This document shows positions 17,726-27,727 of a stretch of DNA of 64,000 nucleotides, piece by piece. Source of the DNA: Rhizobium sp. SSA_523 (lineage in GTDB: Bacteria; Pseudomonadota; Alphaproteobacteria; Rhizobiales; Rhizobiaceae). Below the pieces are notes generated by a model. It searched no databases and was not told the origin of the DNA. It saw only the letters and a list, made by a program, of their open reading frames with translations. A program made the position numbers and the translations under genes. Numbering within the stretch: the stretch's first letter is position 1; each line of letters begins with the position of its first letter. Location of the stretch: contig NZ_CP129382.1 in the NCBI RefSeq assembly GCF_030435705.1, positions 3,094,501 through 3,158,500 of the forward strand. Reading direction: 5' to 3'.

Positions 17726-19585
17726 CTAGCGGAGAATCTGATAGAGGCGGAAACCTTCGGAATCGGGTCCGGAGTCAGTCAGGGGAAGCGCTTTCAGGTA
17801 AGCGGGAACGCTGCCGCGTGCGAGGCTTGCGTAAAGTCCTTCCGGTTTCAAACGGATCAGCGTTCGAACCTGCGGATCGGTGGCGCAGAAGGCGAGGATC
17901 GTGGCTCCGGCACCGTTCAGGAAGGCCATTGCCTCGTCCGGGCTTGCCAGGCCGATATGCAGTTCGGTCAACATGCCGGCCTGGTTGCGGTGATAGGGCG
18001 CTGTGAGGACGCGATGCCCGGTATGGCGCAGGATCGCGGTGCCGCTTTCGGACGGTGCAACGACGACGCCGGCCGGAAGCGCTGAAAGCGCGCGCATATC
18101 ACCCGCACTGGTGCAGGTCGTGGCAGTGCTGCGGGGAGACCCGGCCTCGGTGAGGGCGCTGATGGAGACGGCATTGCCCAGGCCCTTGGTGCTGACGGCG
18201 CCGACGAAAACCCAGACCAGCGGGACCGACATCAGCACCGTGATCGCATAGGCAAAGCCGGCATTCATATTTTCCGGTTCGGCATGCGACTGCCGCCGCA
18301 GATCGTTGATGATCAACGAGAGGGGCAGGATCGTCAGCGCATTGGACAGAAAGGCGCCGCGGACCTGGATCAGCGATACCAGCCATGCCACCGAGATGAG
18401 CGCCAGGAGCAGCAGATGGATTTCCGTCATCTCGCGGTCGAGGATCCGGAAGATGCAGACGGCAATGGCGAAGAGACCGACGGCGTAGAAACCGCCTACG
18501 GTGGCCGGCTCATGCTGCAATTGGGAGAGAAAAGGTTGCGCTTCCGTCACGTTATTCAGCCACAGGTCCCGCAGCATGGGATCCAGATCGGCAAGAGGGC
18601 TGCTGAGGCATTGCGGGGCGATCAGGCCCGCGGCCAGAAGCAGGCCTGCGCCCAAGGCGCCAAGGGCGAGGAACCGATAGGCTTGCGGCGCGCCTCGCAG
18701 TGTCTGCGCCAGCAGAAAGAGGCCTGCGCCGCCAAGGGCCGAGAGGGAATAGAAGGCGAGCGAAAGATTGTCGCAGGTAACCGCCGCATAGTGGGCGGGC
18801 GGCACTGTCGCCACGAAGAAGGCCGTGACCGACACAGCCAGAGACAGGCCGAAGGCGCGGGCAGGGCGCCCGAACGCCTCGCCGTGATAGGCCCATTGCA
18901 CCGCAACGCAGGCGCAGGCGCAGGCGACGATCGGCATGGTTTCGGCACCGATCGCTATGGCCAGCGCTGCCGCGACACCGGCAACCGCATGGCTCACCCC
19001 TTGCCGGCGCCTGTCGATCAGGCAGGCGGCCAGGAAGACCATGAGGGTCTGCTGCACATTATGGTGGTCGATCGATCCCGGATGGAAGCGGATCGACGAA
19101 AAGACGAAGAGAGCGGCCAGCCCGAAGGCGATGTGCATGGTGGCAACGCCGCCCATGTTGCGTCCGCCGAGACCGCAGGCGGCAATGAACAGAACAGACC
19201 ACGACAGCGGCCATACTGTCAGCGCCAGCGCTTCCGCCTGTTCCGGAGACGCTGCAAACAGCGAAAAGAGGCGGATCAGCAAGCCGATCGGCAGGTCGAT
19301 CAGCCGCGACCAGTGCATCAGCGTGCCGCCGTCCAGGCCGAGACGGTATTGCATGAGGTCGAACCAGCCCTGGCCGGAGAGCCAGTCGCGAATTTCGACA
19401 AGACGCATCGCGTCGTCATTGTCCTTGCCGACATAATCGGCGGCATCGGGAATGTGGAAGACCAGGATGGCGGCAATGACGATGGTGCAATAGGCCAGCA
19501 GGGAAGGCAGGAAGCGGCTCCATAGGCCTGCGGAACGACCGCGCTCGTCTGCGGCAATGGTGCTGTGTCGCAGGGAAGTTGTCAT
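17726..19585 (-). CDS. GT-C-like multi-pass membrane protein, putative lipid-linked glycosyltransferase
   Basis: The 619-aa product has a short cytoplasmic N-terminus, about 11-12 membrane helices between residues 28 and 460, and a soluble periplasmic C-terminal domain (about 475-619). The first long loop carries an acidic cluster D55-N-D-D58 followed by WLSGQGWFDLMQYRL, and a later loop carries SIDHHNVQQ (D173-H-H). These positions resemble the acidic loop motifs of GT-C enzymes such as STT3/PglB oligosaccharyltransferases and PMT proteins, which use polyprenyl-phosphate sugar donors. It is divergent from a GtrB-like and a GtrA-like gene, which make and flip such donors. Acceptor and sugar are unknown; assignment to GT-C is inferred from motifs and topology. 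Confidence 0.65.
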   Translation of the reverse strand: MTTSLRHSTIAADERGRSAGLWSRFLPSLLAYCTIVIAAILVFHIPDAADYVGKDNDDAMRLVEIRDWLSGQGWFDLMQYRLGLDGGTLMHWSRLIDLPIGLLIRLFSLFAASPEQAEALALTVWPLSWSVLFIAACGLGGRNMGGVATMHIAFGLAALFVFSSIRFHPGSIDHHNVQQTLMVFLAACLIDRRRQGVSHAVAGVAAALAIAIGAETMPIVACACACVAVQWAYHGEAFGRPARAFGLSLAVSVTAFFVATVPPAHYAAVTCDNLSLAFYSLSALGGAGLFLLAQTLRGAPQAYRFLALGALGAGLLLAAGLIAPQCLSSPLADLDPMLRDLWLNNVTEAQPFLSQLQHEPATVGGFYAVGLFAIAVCIFRILDREMTEIHLLLLALISVAWLVSLIQVRGAFLSNALTILPLSLIINDLRRQSHAEPENMNAGFAYAITVLMSVPLVWVFVGAVSTKGLGNAVSISALTEAGSPRSTATTCTSAGDMRALSALPAGVVVAPSESGTAILRHTGHRVLTAPYHRNQAGMLTELHIGLASPDEAMAFLNGAGATILAFCATDPQVRTLIRLKPEGLYASLARGSVPAYLKALPLTDSGPDSEGFRLYQILR

Positions 19586-19713
19586 GACCGGTCCTCAGTC
19601 GCCAGCCCCTCTGGGCTTTCTCGTGCCTTACCGGAAACCTAGCCTTAACCTTCTCAAGAAATAGTAAAGCGCGCGGGGCTCCTTTTCATGGCGTCCGGGA
19701 AGCGGAGTAGCGG

Positions 19714-20751
19714 GTGAACAGCATGGATGAAGCTGCGGCAGGGGAAAGTTCGGCAGGCAATCCCCTCACGATCGCCATCCTGCTTCCCTGCTTCAACGAG
19801 GCGGCGACGATCGGCCCTCTGGTGCGCGGCTTCCGGCGCGCCCTGCCGCATGCAACGATCTATGTCTATGACAATAATTCCACCGATGGGACGGCGCTTG
19901 CGGCCATGCTGGAAGGCGCCGAGGTCCGCCGGGAGCGGCGCCAGGGCAAGGGCCATGTGGTGCGGCGCATGTTCGCCGATATCGAGGCGGATCTCTATGT
20001 CATGGCGGATGGCGACGGAACCTATGCGCCGGAGGATGCCGAGGAACTGATCCGGACCCTGTTGAGCGAGCGGTCGGACATGGTGGTCGGCCGGCGTCGC
20101 GGCGTCCAGGACGATGCAGGCCGCCAGGGCCATGCCACCGGCAATCGACTGTTCAACATGCTGTACCGCATGCTATTCGGCCCTGATTTCACCGATATCT
20201 TTTCCGGCTACCGTGCCTTCACCCGGCGTTACGTCAAGAGTTTCCCGGCAATTTCGGGCGGCTTCGAGATCGAGACGGAAATGTCGGTGCATGCCTCGCG
20301 GCTGAAGCTGCCGGTGAGCGAACTGGAGCTGCATTACGGGCGGCGGCCGGAAGGCTCGTTTTCCAAGCTCTCCACCTTCCGGGATGGCTTCCGGATCCTG
20401 CGCATGTTCGCGATGCTGATGAAGGAAACCCGGCCCTTCCTGTTTTTCGGAGTGATCAGCGCGCTGCTCTTTGCAGCCGGTCTGGCGCTTTCCGCGCCGG
20501 TCATACTCGATTACCTGCAGACGGGGCTCGTCCCGCGCATGCCGACCTGGATGGCCTCGCTGATGCTGGTGAGCCTGTCATCGGTGGCCCTCACGGCCGG
20601 CATCATCCTGGATTCCGTCGCGCGCGGGCGCAACGAGATGTTGCGTCTGGCCTACCTCAATGTGCCGGCGCGAAGCCCGGGCCAAGCCCCTGCGGCGCAG
20701 GAGCGCCCCGATCACCTGCCGCAGCCGGACAGCCGGACCCGAGCGGCCTGA
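19714..20751 (+). CDS. GT2 glycosyltransferase, GtrB/DPM1-like polyisoprenyl-phosphate sugar synthase
   Basis: The 345-aa product has a GT-A domain: ILLPCFNEAATIG, DNNSTDGT, the metal-binding DGDG (D99, D101) in VMADGDGTYAPEDAEEL, and DIFSGYRAFTRRYVKSFP. Two membrane helices (about residues 232-255 and 270-295) follow, as in GtrB, which transfers sugar from a nucleotide donor to undecaprenyl phosphate. GTG at 19714 is chosen since GGAG lies 6 bp upstream; ATG 19723 has poorer spacing. The TGA stop touches the ATG of the GtrA gene, so the two are translationally coupled. The roughly 35-residue proline-rich tail is unusual. Confidence 0.88.
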   Translation: MNSMDEAAAGESSAGNPLTIAILLPCFNEAATIGPLVRGFRRALPHATIYVYDNNSTDGTALAAMLEGAEVRRERRQGKGHVVRRMFADIEADLYVMADGDGTYAPEDAEELIRTLLSERSDMVVGRRRGVQDDAGRQGHATGNRLFNMLYRMLFGPDFTDIFSGYRAFTRRYVKSFPAISGGFEIETEMSVHASRLKLPVSELELHYGRRPEGSFSKLSTFRDGFRILRMFAMLMKETRPFLFFGVISALLFAAGLALSAPVILDYLQTGLVPRMPTWMASLMLVSLSSVALTAGIILDSVARGRNEMLRLAYLNVPARSPGQAPAAQERPDHLPQPDSRTRAA

Positions 20752-21150
20752 ATGATGAAAAGGCTGATCTGGTTTCTCTTCGCCGGCGGTTGCGGCTTTC
20801 TGATCGATGCGGGGCTCACGGAGGGTCTGATCCTGTTGGGCATGAGCCCGTTCGCCGCGCGGATTCCCGCCATTTCGGCAGCCATGGCCTTTACCTTCTT
20901 TATCAACCGGACCTTCACCTTCGGTCGCTCCGGCCATTCGCTTGTGGCGGAAGGCGTTCGCTACTGGGCTGTCGGCATGACCTCGGCCCTGTTGAACTAT
21001 TGCGTCTATTCCCTGCTCATCCACCGGCTGCCTCTGCTGCAGCCGGTGGTGGCCGTGGCCCTCGGTTCCTTTGCCGCGACGGCCTACAGCTATTTCGGCT
21101 ATTCGCGGTTTGTCTTTCGCCACCGGCGCGGGGATGCGAAAAGGCGCTGA
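20752..21150 (+). CDS. GtrA-family membrane protein, putative lipid-linked sugar flippase
   Basis: The 132-aa product has four predicted helices (about residues 5-25, 35-53, 72-92 and 98-118) with the family landmarks FAGGCGFLIDAGLTEGLIL, FFINRTFTFG and FVFRHRR at the C-terminus. GtrA proteins are thought to flip polyprenyl-phosphate sugars to the periplasm. It begins immediately after the glycosyltransferase stop codon. With the divergent GT-C-like gene it completes a synthase, flippase and transferase set. Confidence 0.9.
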   Translation: MMKRLIWFLFAGGCGFLIDAGLTEGLILLGMSPFAARIPAISAAMAFTFFINRTFTFGRSGHSLVAEGVRYWAVGMTSALLNYCVYSLLIHRLPLLQPVVAVALGSFAATAYSYFGYSRFVFRHRRGDAKRR

Positions 21151-21275
21151 GGTCTGATATCAAATGTCGATGATAGGAACCCATTGCGTGGGACCGGAGG
21201 CGGTTTTCCGTCCGGAACCTGCGTCAGAACAAGGAACCAAGCGGACGAAGCATTGGCAGGCCAATGCAAGTCTGC

Positions 21276-22262
21276 TTAGACCGTCTCCCAGCCATCCTTG
21301 TCGCTGGCGCGGTAGATGGCATCGATGAAGCGCTGATTGGCCAGCGAATTCTCCAGCGATACCACATCCGCGGGCTCGCCCAGCGCCTTGGCGGCAAAGG
21401 CTTCCGCCTGGCGCTTGTACTGGCGGCTGTCCTGGAAGCGGTAGATTTCCGAGCGGGCATGCTTCTGATCGGTCAATTCCACCTCTTCGGCACCGTATCG
21501 GTCGGCATTGAAGGGCGACTTTACCTCGATGAAGCCCTCGCTTCCGTGGAAAACCATGACCTGGCGCGAGGCAAGCTGGGTGGAGATATAGAAACTCATG
21601 TCGAACGCACCGAAATCCGCCTTGACGCTGGAATAGATATCGGTGCCGAAATCCGGATCGCGCTCAGTGGTGGCCTGCACCCTTATCGGCTCCTTGCCGG
21701 TGGCAAAACGCGTCGCCATGGTGGGATAGACGCCGATATCGGGCAGTCCGCCGCCGCCCAGTTCCGGAATATTGCGCATGTTGTCGGGGTCGCGGTTGAA
21801 ATAGCTGAAGGCGCCCTGCACATGGCGCAGACGGCCGATGGCGCCCTCCGACAGAAGTGCGCGGACCTTGTGCCAGACCGGCGCATAGGTGATCATGAAG
21901 GCTTCCGCGATGACGACCTTGTTGCGGTCTCTCGCGGCAATCAGCAGGTCAATTTCATCCGCCTTCAAGGCAATCGGCTTTTCGCACAGGACATGCTTGC
22001 CGGCGTCCGCTGCCTTCAGCGCCCAGGTGACATGCTGGCTGGTCGGCAGCGGAATGTAGACGGCATCGATCGTGTCCGAGGCCAGCATTTCCTCATAGGA
22101 GCCGAAGGCATGCGGCACCGAAAACCGGTCGGCCATCTGGCGTGCGCGGGCGAGATCGCGGCTGGCAACGGCCGTGACGACGCAGTTTTCCGCATCCTGA
22201 ATGGCAGGGACAACGGCCTGTTTGCCGATGCGGGCTGTGGACAGAATGCCGAAGCGTAACAT
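21276..22262 (-). CDS. Gfo/Idh/MocA-family NAD(P)-dependent oxidoreductase
   Basis: The 328-aa product has an N-terminal Rossmann domain ([20 protein letters not shown], about residues 2-120) and the family KPIAL motif in [16 protein letters not shown], followed by a C-terminal alpha/beta domain beginning [15 protein letters not shown]. Members oxidise or reduce sugars, inositols or related diols. The start at 22262 (MLRFGIL) is chosen because GGAGGA lies 9 bp upstream on the minus strand and the Rossmann strand begins at residue 2. The substrate is unknown. It stands alone between gtrA and an aminopeptidase gene. Confidence 0.9.
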   Translation of the reverse strand: MLRFGILSTARIGKQAVVPAIQDAENCVVTAVASRDLARARQMADRFSVPHAFGSYEEMLASDTIDAVYIPLPTSQHVTWALKAADAGKHVLCEKPIALKADEIDLLIAARDRNKVVIAEAFMITYAPVWHKVRALLSEGAIGRLRHVQGAFSYFNRDPDNMRNIPELGGGGLPDIGVYPTMATRFATGKEPIRVQATTERDPDFGTDIYSSVKADFGAFDMSFYISTQLASRQVMVFHGSEGFIEVKSPFNADRYGAEEVELTDQKHARSEIYRFQDSRQYKRQAEAFAAKALGEPADVVSLENSLANQRFIDAIYRASDKDGWETV

Positions 22263-22360
22263 TCGCGATTTTCCTCCGAGGTCGGTGCCGCGCACCGGGA
22301 TTGGCATGAGATCGGGAAGCGGGGCGCGCGCGCGGTCAGCACGGCGCCCTGCCTCATGGT

Positions 22361-23632
22361 TCAGCGAGAGGCCCATTCGCCCTTGCGCATGACGGGGACC
22401 CGGCTGCCATCGGCGCGAAGCCCGTCAATATCCACCGCGTTCGAACCGATCATCCAGTCGATATGGATCATCGAGGAATTGCCGCCCTGAGCCTTGATCT
22501 GGTCCGGGCTCAGCGAGGCACCGTTCAGGAAACATTTCGAATAGCACTGGCCGAGCGCGATATGGCAGGATGCGTTTTCATCGAAGAGGGTATTGTAGAA
22601 GAGAATGCCGGAGGCCGAGATGGGCGACGAATGCGGCACGAGCGCCACTTCGCCAAGCCTGCGCGCACCCTCATCGCTGTCCAGAACCTTGGCCAGCACC
22701 GCCTCGCCACGGGATGCACGCGCCTCGACAATGCGGCCGGCTTCAAACCGGACCTGGATATCGTCGATCAGCGTGCCCTGGTGCGAGAGCGGCTTGGTGG
22801 AGGAAACGGTTCCTTCCACCCGCAGCGCATGCGGCGTGGTGAAGACTTCCTCGGTCGGGATGTTCGGATTGCAGGTGATGCCATTCTTGGCGGTGGAGGC
22901 GCCGCCCTGCCATTCGTGGCCATCGGCCAGACCGACGGTGAGGTCGGTGCCGGGGCCGGAAAAGTGAAGCGCGGCAAAGCGCTCGCCGTTCAGCCAGGTG
23001 GAGCGCGTCTTCAGATTGGCATTGTGTTCGGCCCAGGCGGCAATCGGATCTGCCGTATTGATGCGCGAGGCGGCAAAGATTGCGTCCGCCAGCGCCCGGA
23101 CAGCCTCTTCTTCGCCAAGATCGGGAAAGACCTGGCGGGCCCAGCTCGGATTGGGATAGGAGCAGATGTGCCAGTTGATGTCGAAATTGGCGATCTTTTC
23201 GAGTGCCGGCTTCGAAGCCAGCGAATTGGCCTTGTTGGCGCGCGCGACGTTCTGGGGATCTTCGCCGGCCAGCAGCATCGGATTCTCGCCGGAAATCGCA
23301 AGTCGTGCCGCGCCGCCCGCATAGGCCTTGGCCATGCCCTCGTAAAGCCAGTCCGCCGCTCTGTCGAAACTGCCGTCGGGCGCATGGCGGTAGCGGGAAA
23401 GCGTCGTCTCCTCGTCGGAATAGAATGTGGTGACGAGGCCGGCACCGGCCTGATAGGCGTGCCGGGTGATGTCACGCACCAGCGCTACGGCGGCCAAAGG
23501 GGCGGTGATCACGAGATCCTGGTTTGCCGCGAGCTGGAGGCCGACCTTGACGGCCACCTCCGCCAGCTTGTCGAGCTTGACCGGATCGATGGCCGTTTCA
23601 AAAGGGGAGCCGGGAGTGGAATGAAGGGTCAT
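22361..23632 (-). CDS. M29-family (thermophilic-type) aminopeptidase
   Basis: The 423-aa product matches the M29 metallo-aminopeptidases in length and motifs: [22 protein letters not shown] supplies two metal-binding glutamates, [14 protein letters not shown] a Glu and His, and [12 protein letters not shown] the last His/Asp pair. These enzymes use two Co/Zn ions to remove N-terminal residues in the cytoplasm. No signal peptide is seen. It shares its strand with the downstream Gfo/Idh/MocA gene (98-bp gap) but no functional link is obvious. Confidence 0.93.
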   Translation of the reverse strand: MTLHSTPGSPFETAIDPVKLDKLAEVAVKVGLQLAANQDLVITAPLAAVALVRDITRHAYQAGAGLVTTFYSDEETTLSRYRHAPDGSFDRAADWLYEGMAKAYAGGAARLAISGENPMLLAGEDPQNVARANKANSLASKPALEKIANFDINWHICSYPNPSWARQVFPDLGEEEAVRALADAIFAASRINTADPIAAWAEHNANLKTRSTWLNGERFAALHFSGPGTDLTVGLADGHEWQGGASTAKNGITCNPNIPTEEVFTTPHALRVEGTVSSTKPLSHQGTLIDDIQVRFEAGRIVEARASRGEAVLAKVLDSDEGARRLGEVALVPHSSPISASGILFYNTLFDENASCHIALGQCYSKCFLNGASLSPDQIKAQGGNSSMIHIDWMIGSNAVDIDGLRADGSRVPVMRKGEWASR

Positions 23633-23684
23633 GCAGCCTGCACCTGTGTGTGAACATCCTCAGGCTCCAGACATAGTCCGGCGC

Positions 23685-24164
23685 TCACGCCTCGGCAACA
23701 ACCGAGGCAATGACGGCATCGAGCGCGGTTGCGGCATCGCGCGGCGACAGGCGCACCTGCAGCCCGCGCTGACCGCCATTCAGATAGACCAGCGGTTCGT
23801 CCATGGCCGACGCCTCGATCACCGTGGCAACACGCTTTTTCTGGCCGAAGGGACTGATCCCGCCCACGACATAGCCGGTTGCCCTTTCCGCAGCCGCCGG
23901 CTTCATCATGCTGGCGCTCTTGCCCTGGAAGACGGCGGCCAGCTTCTTCATCGAGACTTCGCGATCCGACGGGATGACGGCGCAGACCGTCCGCCCATCG
24001 ACCTCCGCCATCAACGTCTTGAGGACGCGATGAGCCGGCTCGCCAATGGCTTGCGCCGCCTGCAGGCCGATCCGCTCGGCGGACGGGTCGTAATCATAAG
24101 TGTGGACAGTGAAGGCGATGCCGGCCTTGGCCAATTCCTGGGTTGCGCGGGTGTTTTTCGACAT
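23685..24164 (-). CDS. ybaK: Cys-tRNA(Pro)/Cys-tRNA(Cys) deacylase YbaK
   Basis: The 159-aa product is a YbaK/ProX editing domain: VLKTLMAEVDGRTVCAVIPSDREVSMKKLAAVF, followed by ATGYVVGGISPFGQKKR, the characteristic YbaK glycine-rich loop. YbaK hydrolyses Cys-tRNA-Pro made in error by ProRS. It begins 8 bp after the ArsC-like gene, with which it forms a two-gene unit. Confidence 0.93.
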   Translation of the reverse strand: MSKNTRATQELAKAGIAFTVHTYDYDPSAERIGLQAAQAIGEPAHRVLKTLMAEVDGRTVCAVIPSDREVSMKKLAAVFQGKSASMMKPAAAERATGYVVGGISPFGQKKRVATVIEASAMDEPLVYLNGGQRGLQVRLSPRDAATALDAVIASVVAEA

Positions 24165-24172
24165 CGCAGAGA

Positions 24173-24523
24173 CTACCTCGATGCAAACAGCGTCTCATAG
24201 GTCTCGGGTTTGAAGCCGATGGTCAAGCCCTGGTCCGTCTCCAGGACCGGTCGCTTGATCAGCGATGGTTGGGCGAGCATCAGATCGATGGCCTTGTCCC
24301 GGCCAAGCTCGGCCCTGTCCGCCTCGTCGAGCTTGCGGAAGGTCGTGCCGGCGCGATTGAGAACCGTCTCCCATCCCAGTCTGTCCACAAAATCCTCAAG
24401 GCGCTCGCGGGCAATCCCGTCGGTCTTGTAATCGTGAAAGCGATAGTCGATCCCATGCGCGTCGAGCCAGGACCGGGCTTTCTTCATCGTGTCGCAATTC
24501 TTGATGCCAAAGATGACTGTCAT
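24173..24523 (-). CDS. ArsC/Spx-family protein (YffB-like)
   Basis: The 116-aa product has the thioredoxin-like ArsC fold: TVIFGIKNCDTMKKARSWLDAHGIDYRFHDYK with the single reactive C10, and IKRPVLETDQGLTIGFKPE near the C-terminus. In YffB-type proteins the cis-proline loop IKRPV is kept but the arsenate-binding arginines are not; a glutathione-dependent thiol reductase role is more likely than arsenate reduction. It is the first gene of the unit with ybaK. Confidence 0.9.
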   Translation of the reverse strand: MTVIFGIKNCDTMKKARSWLDAHGIDYRFHDYKTDGIARERLEDFVDRLGWETVLNRAGTTFRKLDEADRAELGRDKAIDLMLAQPSLIKRPVLETDQGLTIGFKPETYETLFASR

Positions 24524-24676
24524 CGGAGATCTCGTTCAGGTGTGATGCCGGGCGACCCTGCGAATTGCTGGCCAGAGACGAGAGCATGCGCGCGCTGCAT
24601 GCCTCCCATCTTCTCTTGTGCATTGCGAAAAACGCAGGTCAAACCAATATGTCTCAAGAGACAGAAGGAGATCAAA

Positions 24677-24841
24677 ATGTCTACGAAAAACAGCAAAACC
24701 CGCCATGGATTCCTCGGTCGGGCCGCAGCCGTCTTCGGCGCCGCTGTTGCCGCCTCCGCCGCCATCGAAGCGCATCGCAAGCCTGCCCGTCAGGATCTCA
24801 TGACGCTCGGCATCGACCCGCAGGCCTTCGAACGGATCTGA
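24677..24841 (+). CDS. Small conserved hypothetical protein, 54 aa
   Basis: An ATG at 24677 preceded by AGAAGGAG (24663-24670) opens a 54-codon frame. The product MSTKNSKTRHGFLGRAAA... has a basic N-terminus, an alanine-rich hydrophobic helix (about residues 16-30, FGAAVAASAAIEAHR) and the C-terminus LGIDPQAFERI. The strong ribosome-binding site and amino-acid composition argue that it is real; similar short proteins occur in Rhizobiaceae. The helix may be membrane-associated. Function unknown. Confidence 0.72.
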   Translation: MSTKNSKTRHGFLGRAAAVFGAAVAASAAIEAHRKPARQDLMTLGIDPQAFERI

Positions 24842-25008
24842 TCCGTCTGACACCCGGATTGCCGATCGAGCGGCCGCGCAATACTCTTTCGACGCAGTGT
24901 GCGCCAGACCGTGGAACCGCGGGGCGTGTGACCCATCACGGGTTGAGAACATGGGAAACGCTTCGTTAACGTTGCACGTGCATTCTTCCCGGATCGGGAG
25001 GAATTCCT

Positions 25009-26445
25009 ATGTCACACGCAGCAGCTTTGTCCATGGCCGCCCCTTGCGTGGAGGCTGAACCTGAATCCGCACTGCATACGGCCGTCACGCGGCTGGCCGC
25101 CGAGGCTTCGGCTCTTGGCATCCATCTGGTGGATATTGCCGGCGCCATCCAGGATACGGCCTCGCAATCGGCGAGGCAGGCCGACCTTCTGACGGGAACG
25201 ACCCGCTCCGCAAACAGCATTGCCGATGCCAATCGCCGGATCGCCGACGCGCTCGGCCAGACCAATGCGCTTGCTGCCCGTGCCCGAAATGTCCTGACGC
25301 TTCAGGCCGAACAACTTGACGGCTCCATCACGGCCATTGATCACATGGTCGGCGCCTCGCATGACATGGGTGTCGAAATCCGGTCCTTCTCGTCGGCCCT
25401 GGCCGATGTCGGAAAGCTTGCGGAAGCGATCGGAACCATTGCGCGGCAGACCAATCTTCTCGCCTTGAACGCAGCCATCGAGGCCGCGCGCGCCGGTGAG
25501 GCAGGACGCGGCTTTGCCGTGGTGGCGGCCGAGGTTCGTGCTCTGTCGCTGCAGACATCGCAGACGACCTCCTCCATCCAGGACACGCTGATCCATCTCG
25601 GCCAGCGCATCGAGAAGCTCATCGCCGCCGGCGAGGGCGCGCGCCTGTCCGCCGAAGGCGTGAAGGTGACGGCCCAGGATGTCCAGACCTCGTTTCAGGA
25701 GGTGGAAGGCGTCATGTCGCAGATCCTCGACCAGGCCTCGGCCCTGGCGGAGACGAGCCGCGAGGTCGATCAGCAATGCGGCGAATTTACCGGTGCCCTG
25801 AACGAGACGGCAGCCGCCGTCCTGCGCTCCAACGATCAATTGCAGAAGGCCTCGGCCCGCGTGGGCGATGTCGTGACGATTTCGGAACGTATGATCCAGG
25901 CAACCGCGCGCGCCGGCGTGCAAACCGAGGATACGCCCTTCATCGAACAGGTCATGGCCGCGGCCGAGAGGATCGGTCAGGTACTGGAGGAGGCGGTGCA
26001 AGCCGGCCGTACGGACATGGCCGCCTTGTTCGACCGAACCTATCAGCCGATCGCCGGCACCGAACCGATCCAGTACATGACGCGCTTCACGCTGCTGACG
26101 GATGCCCTGCTGGGCCCGATCCAGGAAAGCGTCGCGCAGAGCAGCGAGCGCATTGCCTTCTGCGCCGCGGTCGACGAGAACGGCTATCTGCCCACCCATA
26201 ACAAGGCCTTTTCCCAGCCGCAGCGCGCGGGCGACGTCACCTGGAACACCGCCAATTGCCGCAACCGACGCATTTTCAACGATCGCGTCGGTTTGTCTGC
26301 GGGCAGAAGCAAGGAGGCTTTCCTGCTGCAGACCTATCGCCGCGACATGGGCGGCGGCCAGTTCGTTCTCATGAAGGATATTTCGGCGCCGATCACGGTC
26401 AGGGGCCGGCACTGGGGCGGGCTGCGCTTGGCCATCAAGGCCTGA
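25009..26445 (+). CDS. Soluble methyl-accepting chemotaxis protein with C-terminal sensor domain
   Basis: The 478-aa product has no membrane helix. The MCP signalling domain comes first (about residues 90-290), with the conserved hairpin tip [41 protein letters not shown] near 139-182 as separate landmarks. The C-terminal part (about 310-478) contains [21 protein letters not shown] and [17 protein letters not shown], a pattern of sensor domains placed behind the signalling domain in several alphaproteobacterial receptors. It should be a cytoplasmic receptor acting through CheA/CheW. A GGGAGGA site precedes the ATG. The ligand is unknown; che genes are not in the window. Confidence 0.88.
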   Translation: MSHAAALSMAAPCVEAEPESALHTAVTRLAAEASALGIHLVDIAGAIQDTASQSARQADLLTGTTRSANSIADANRRIADALGQTNALAARARNVLTLQAEQLDGSITAIDHMVGASHDMGVEIRSFSSALADVGKLAEAIGTIARQTNLLALNAAIEAARAGEAGRGFAVVAAEVRALSLQTSQTTSSIQDTLIHLGQRIEKLIAAGEGARLSAEGVKVTAQDVQTSFQEVEGVMSQILDQASALAETSREVDQQCGEFTGALNETAAAVLRSNDQLQKASARVGDVVTISERMIQATARAGVQTEDTPFIEQVMAAAERIGQVLEEAVQAGRTDMAALFDRTYQPIAGTEPIQYMTRFTLLTDALLGPIQESVAQSSERIAFCAAVDENGYLPTHNKAFSQPQRAGDVTWNTANCRNRRIFNDRVGLSAGRSKEAFLLQTYRRDMGGGQFVLMKDISAPITVRGRHWGGLRLAIKA

Positions 26446-26521
26446 GGACTGCCACTCTCGTGTTCGCCGCGCTTCTTGCGCCGGACGCAGCACACGGGCC
26501 GATCGATGCGGCACAGACCCT

Positions 26522-27616
26522 TCAGGGTTTTGGCGCCATGGACGACCAGAGGGGCTCACTGATGCTCTGCAGGAGATCGGGCGAGACGCCGTCAATGCGG
26601 GCGATGACCGCCTTGGCGAGTTCGCGGCCGGCATGGCGGACATTCTCATTGACCGTGTAGATCTCCGGCCGCACCCAGTTCAAAAAATCTGCCGATTGCT
26701 TGGAAACCAGATCCACGCCGTCCCCCAGACGTCGGCCGGCCGCCTCCAGACCCGCCACCAGGGAGATCGTGGCGCTACCGCTGATCGAGATGATGCCATC
26801 CGGCGGCTCGGCGGATTGCATCAGATCCTTCATATGGGCGCGGATCTCGTCGAGCGGCGATTCGCTCGTGATGCGGCCCATGGATACCTCGGTCGCGCCG
26901 AATGCCGATAGGGCCCGTTCGAAGCCCACCCGCGTGTGGATGTAATAGGACAGCCTGGCCGGAGGCGCCAGAAGCGCAATCCGCCGCCGGCCCCGTGCGA
27001 CCAGCCGCTCGACCGCCTGAAAGGCATAGGTCTCGTTATCGAAATCGTGGAAAGGATGCACGATGCCCATATCGGTGCGCCCATGCGTGGCAAAGGGAAA
27101 ATTGCGTTCCGTCATCAGTGCCACCCGCGGATCATCCGGCGCCGTGCGAGAAACGATCATGCCATCTGCCGACCCCGTGTCGAGGATGTAGCGCACCGGT
27201 GCCATGGGGTCCTTCTGATGGACATGCGGCGTCAGCACGAGATGATATTGCGTACCGGCCAGAACTTCGGAAATGCCGAACATCATCTGGCTGGTGAAGC
27301 CCATCAATTCCTCATCGATGCTGAGCACCAAAGCGATGACATTGGTCTTGCCCGTGCGCAAGCGGACACCAGCGCGATTGGGCTGATAGCCGAGCTGGTT
27401 TGCGACCAGCCGGACGCGCTCCTTGGTGTCGGTGCCGATATCCGGCGCGTCCTTCAAGGCCCGTGAGACCGTGGTAATGCCCAGTCCCGTCATATAGGCG
27501 ATCGTCTTCAGGGTGGGCCGCTCCCGCGTTGCCGATGCTGCGAGTCCACGCGCCGGCTCTGGAACAGATGTCACTGCCTTGTTTCGGCTTCCCTTGGAAA
27601 TGCTCTTCTCATCCAT
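26522..27616 (-). CDS. LacI-family transcriptional regulator of the adjoining sugar cluster
   Basis: The 364-aa product has an unusually long, basic N-terminal extension (residues 1-33) before the LacI HTH (about 34-90; [22 protein letters not shown], hinge [13 protein letters not shown]) and a periplasmic-binding-protein-like effector domain (about 95-360). It is divergent from the ABC transporter operon and probably represses it until the imported sugar or a metabolite binds. Two 16-bp LacI-type operators lie in the intergenic region. Confidence 0.93.
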   Translation of the reverse strand: MDEKSISKGSRNKAVTSVPEPARGLAASATRERPTLKTIAYMTGLGITTVSRALKDAPDIGTDTKERVRLVANQLGYQPNRAGVRLRTGKTNVIALVLSIDEELMGFTSQMMFGISEVLAGTQYHLVLTPHVHQKDPMAPVRYILDTGSADGMIVSRTAPDDPRVALMTERNFPFATHGRTDMGIVHPFHDFDNETYAFQAVERLVARGRRRIALLAPPARLSYYIHTRVGFERALSAFGATEVSMGRITSESPLDEIRAHMKDLMQSAEPPDGIISISGSATISLVAGLEAAGRRLGDGVDLVSKQSADFLNWVRPEIYTVNENVRHAGRELAKAVIARIDGVSPDLLQSISEPLWSSMAPKP

Positions 27617-27711
27617 GCGTCATTCATCCGTTCCAGGCGCGGGACTATAGACGAACTTCGTCCGGCTGGAAACGAATTGCCTCTCGCTTACAAATGTCCG
27701 ATGCATCAAAA

Positions 27712-27727
27712 ACTGAAACGTTGCAGT
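27712..27727. promoter_or_regulatory. LacI-type operator 1
   Basis: ACTGAAACGTTGCAGT is a near-perfect 16-bp palindrome (7 of 8 base pairs) with a central CG, the form bound by LacI regulators. Its reverse complement matches the second site closely. Confidence 0.6.

Noticed and set aside
22263..22376. A 38-codon N-terminal extension of the Gfo/Idh/MocA protein
   Set aside because: The Rossmann fold starts at residue 2 of the shorter form and GGAGGA is correctly placed before it; the extension looks like translated leader.
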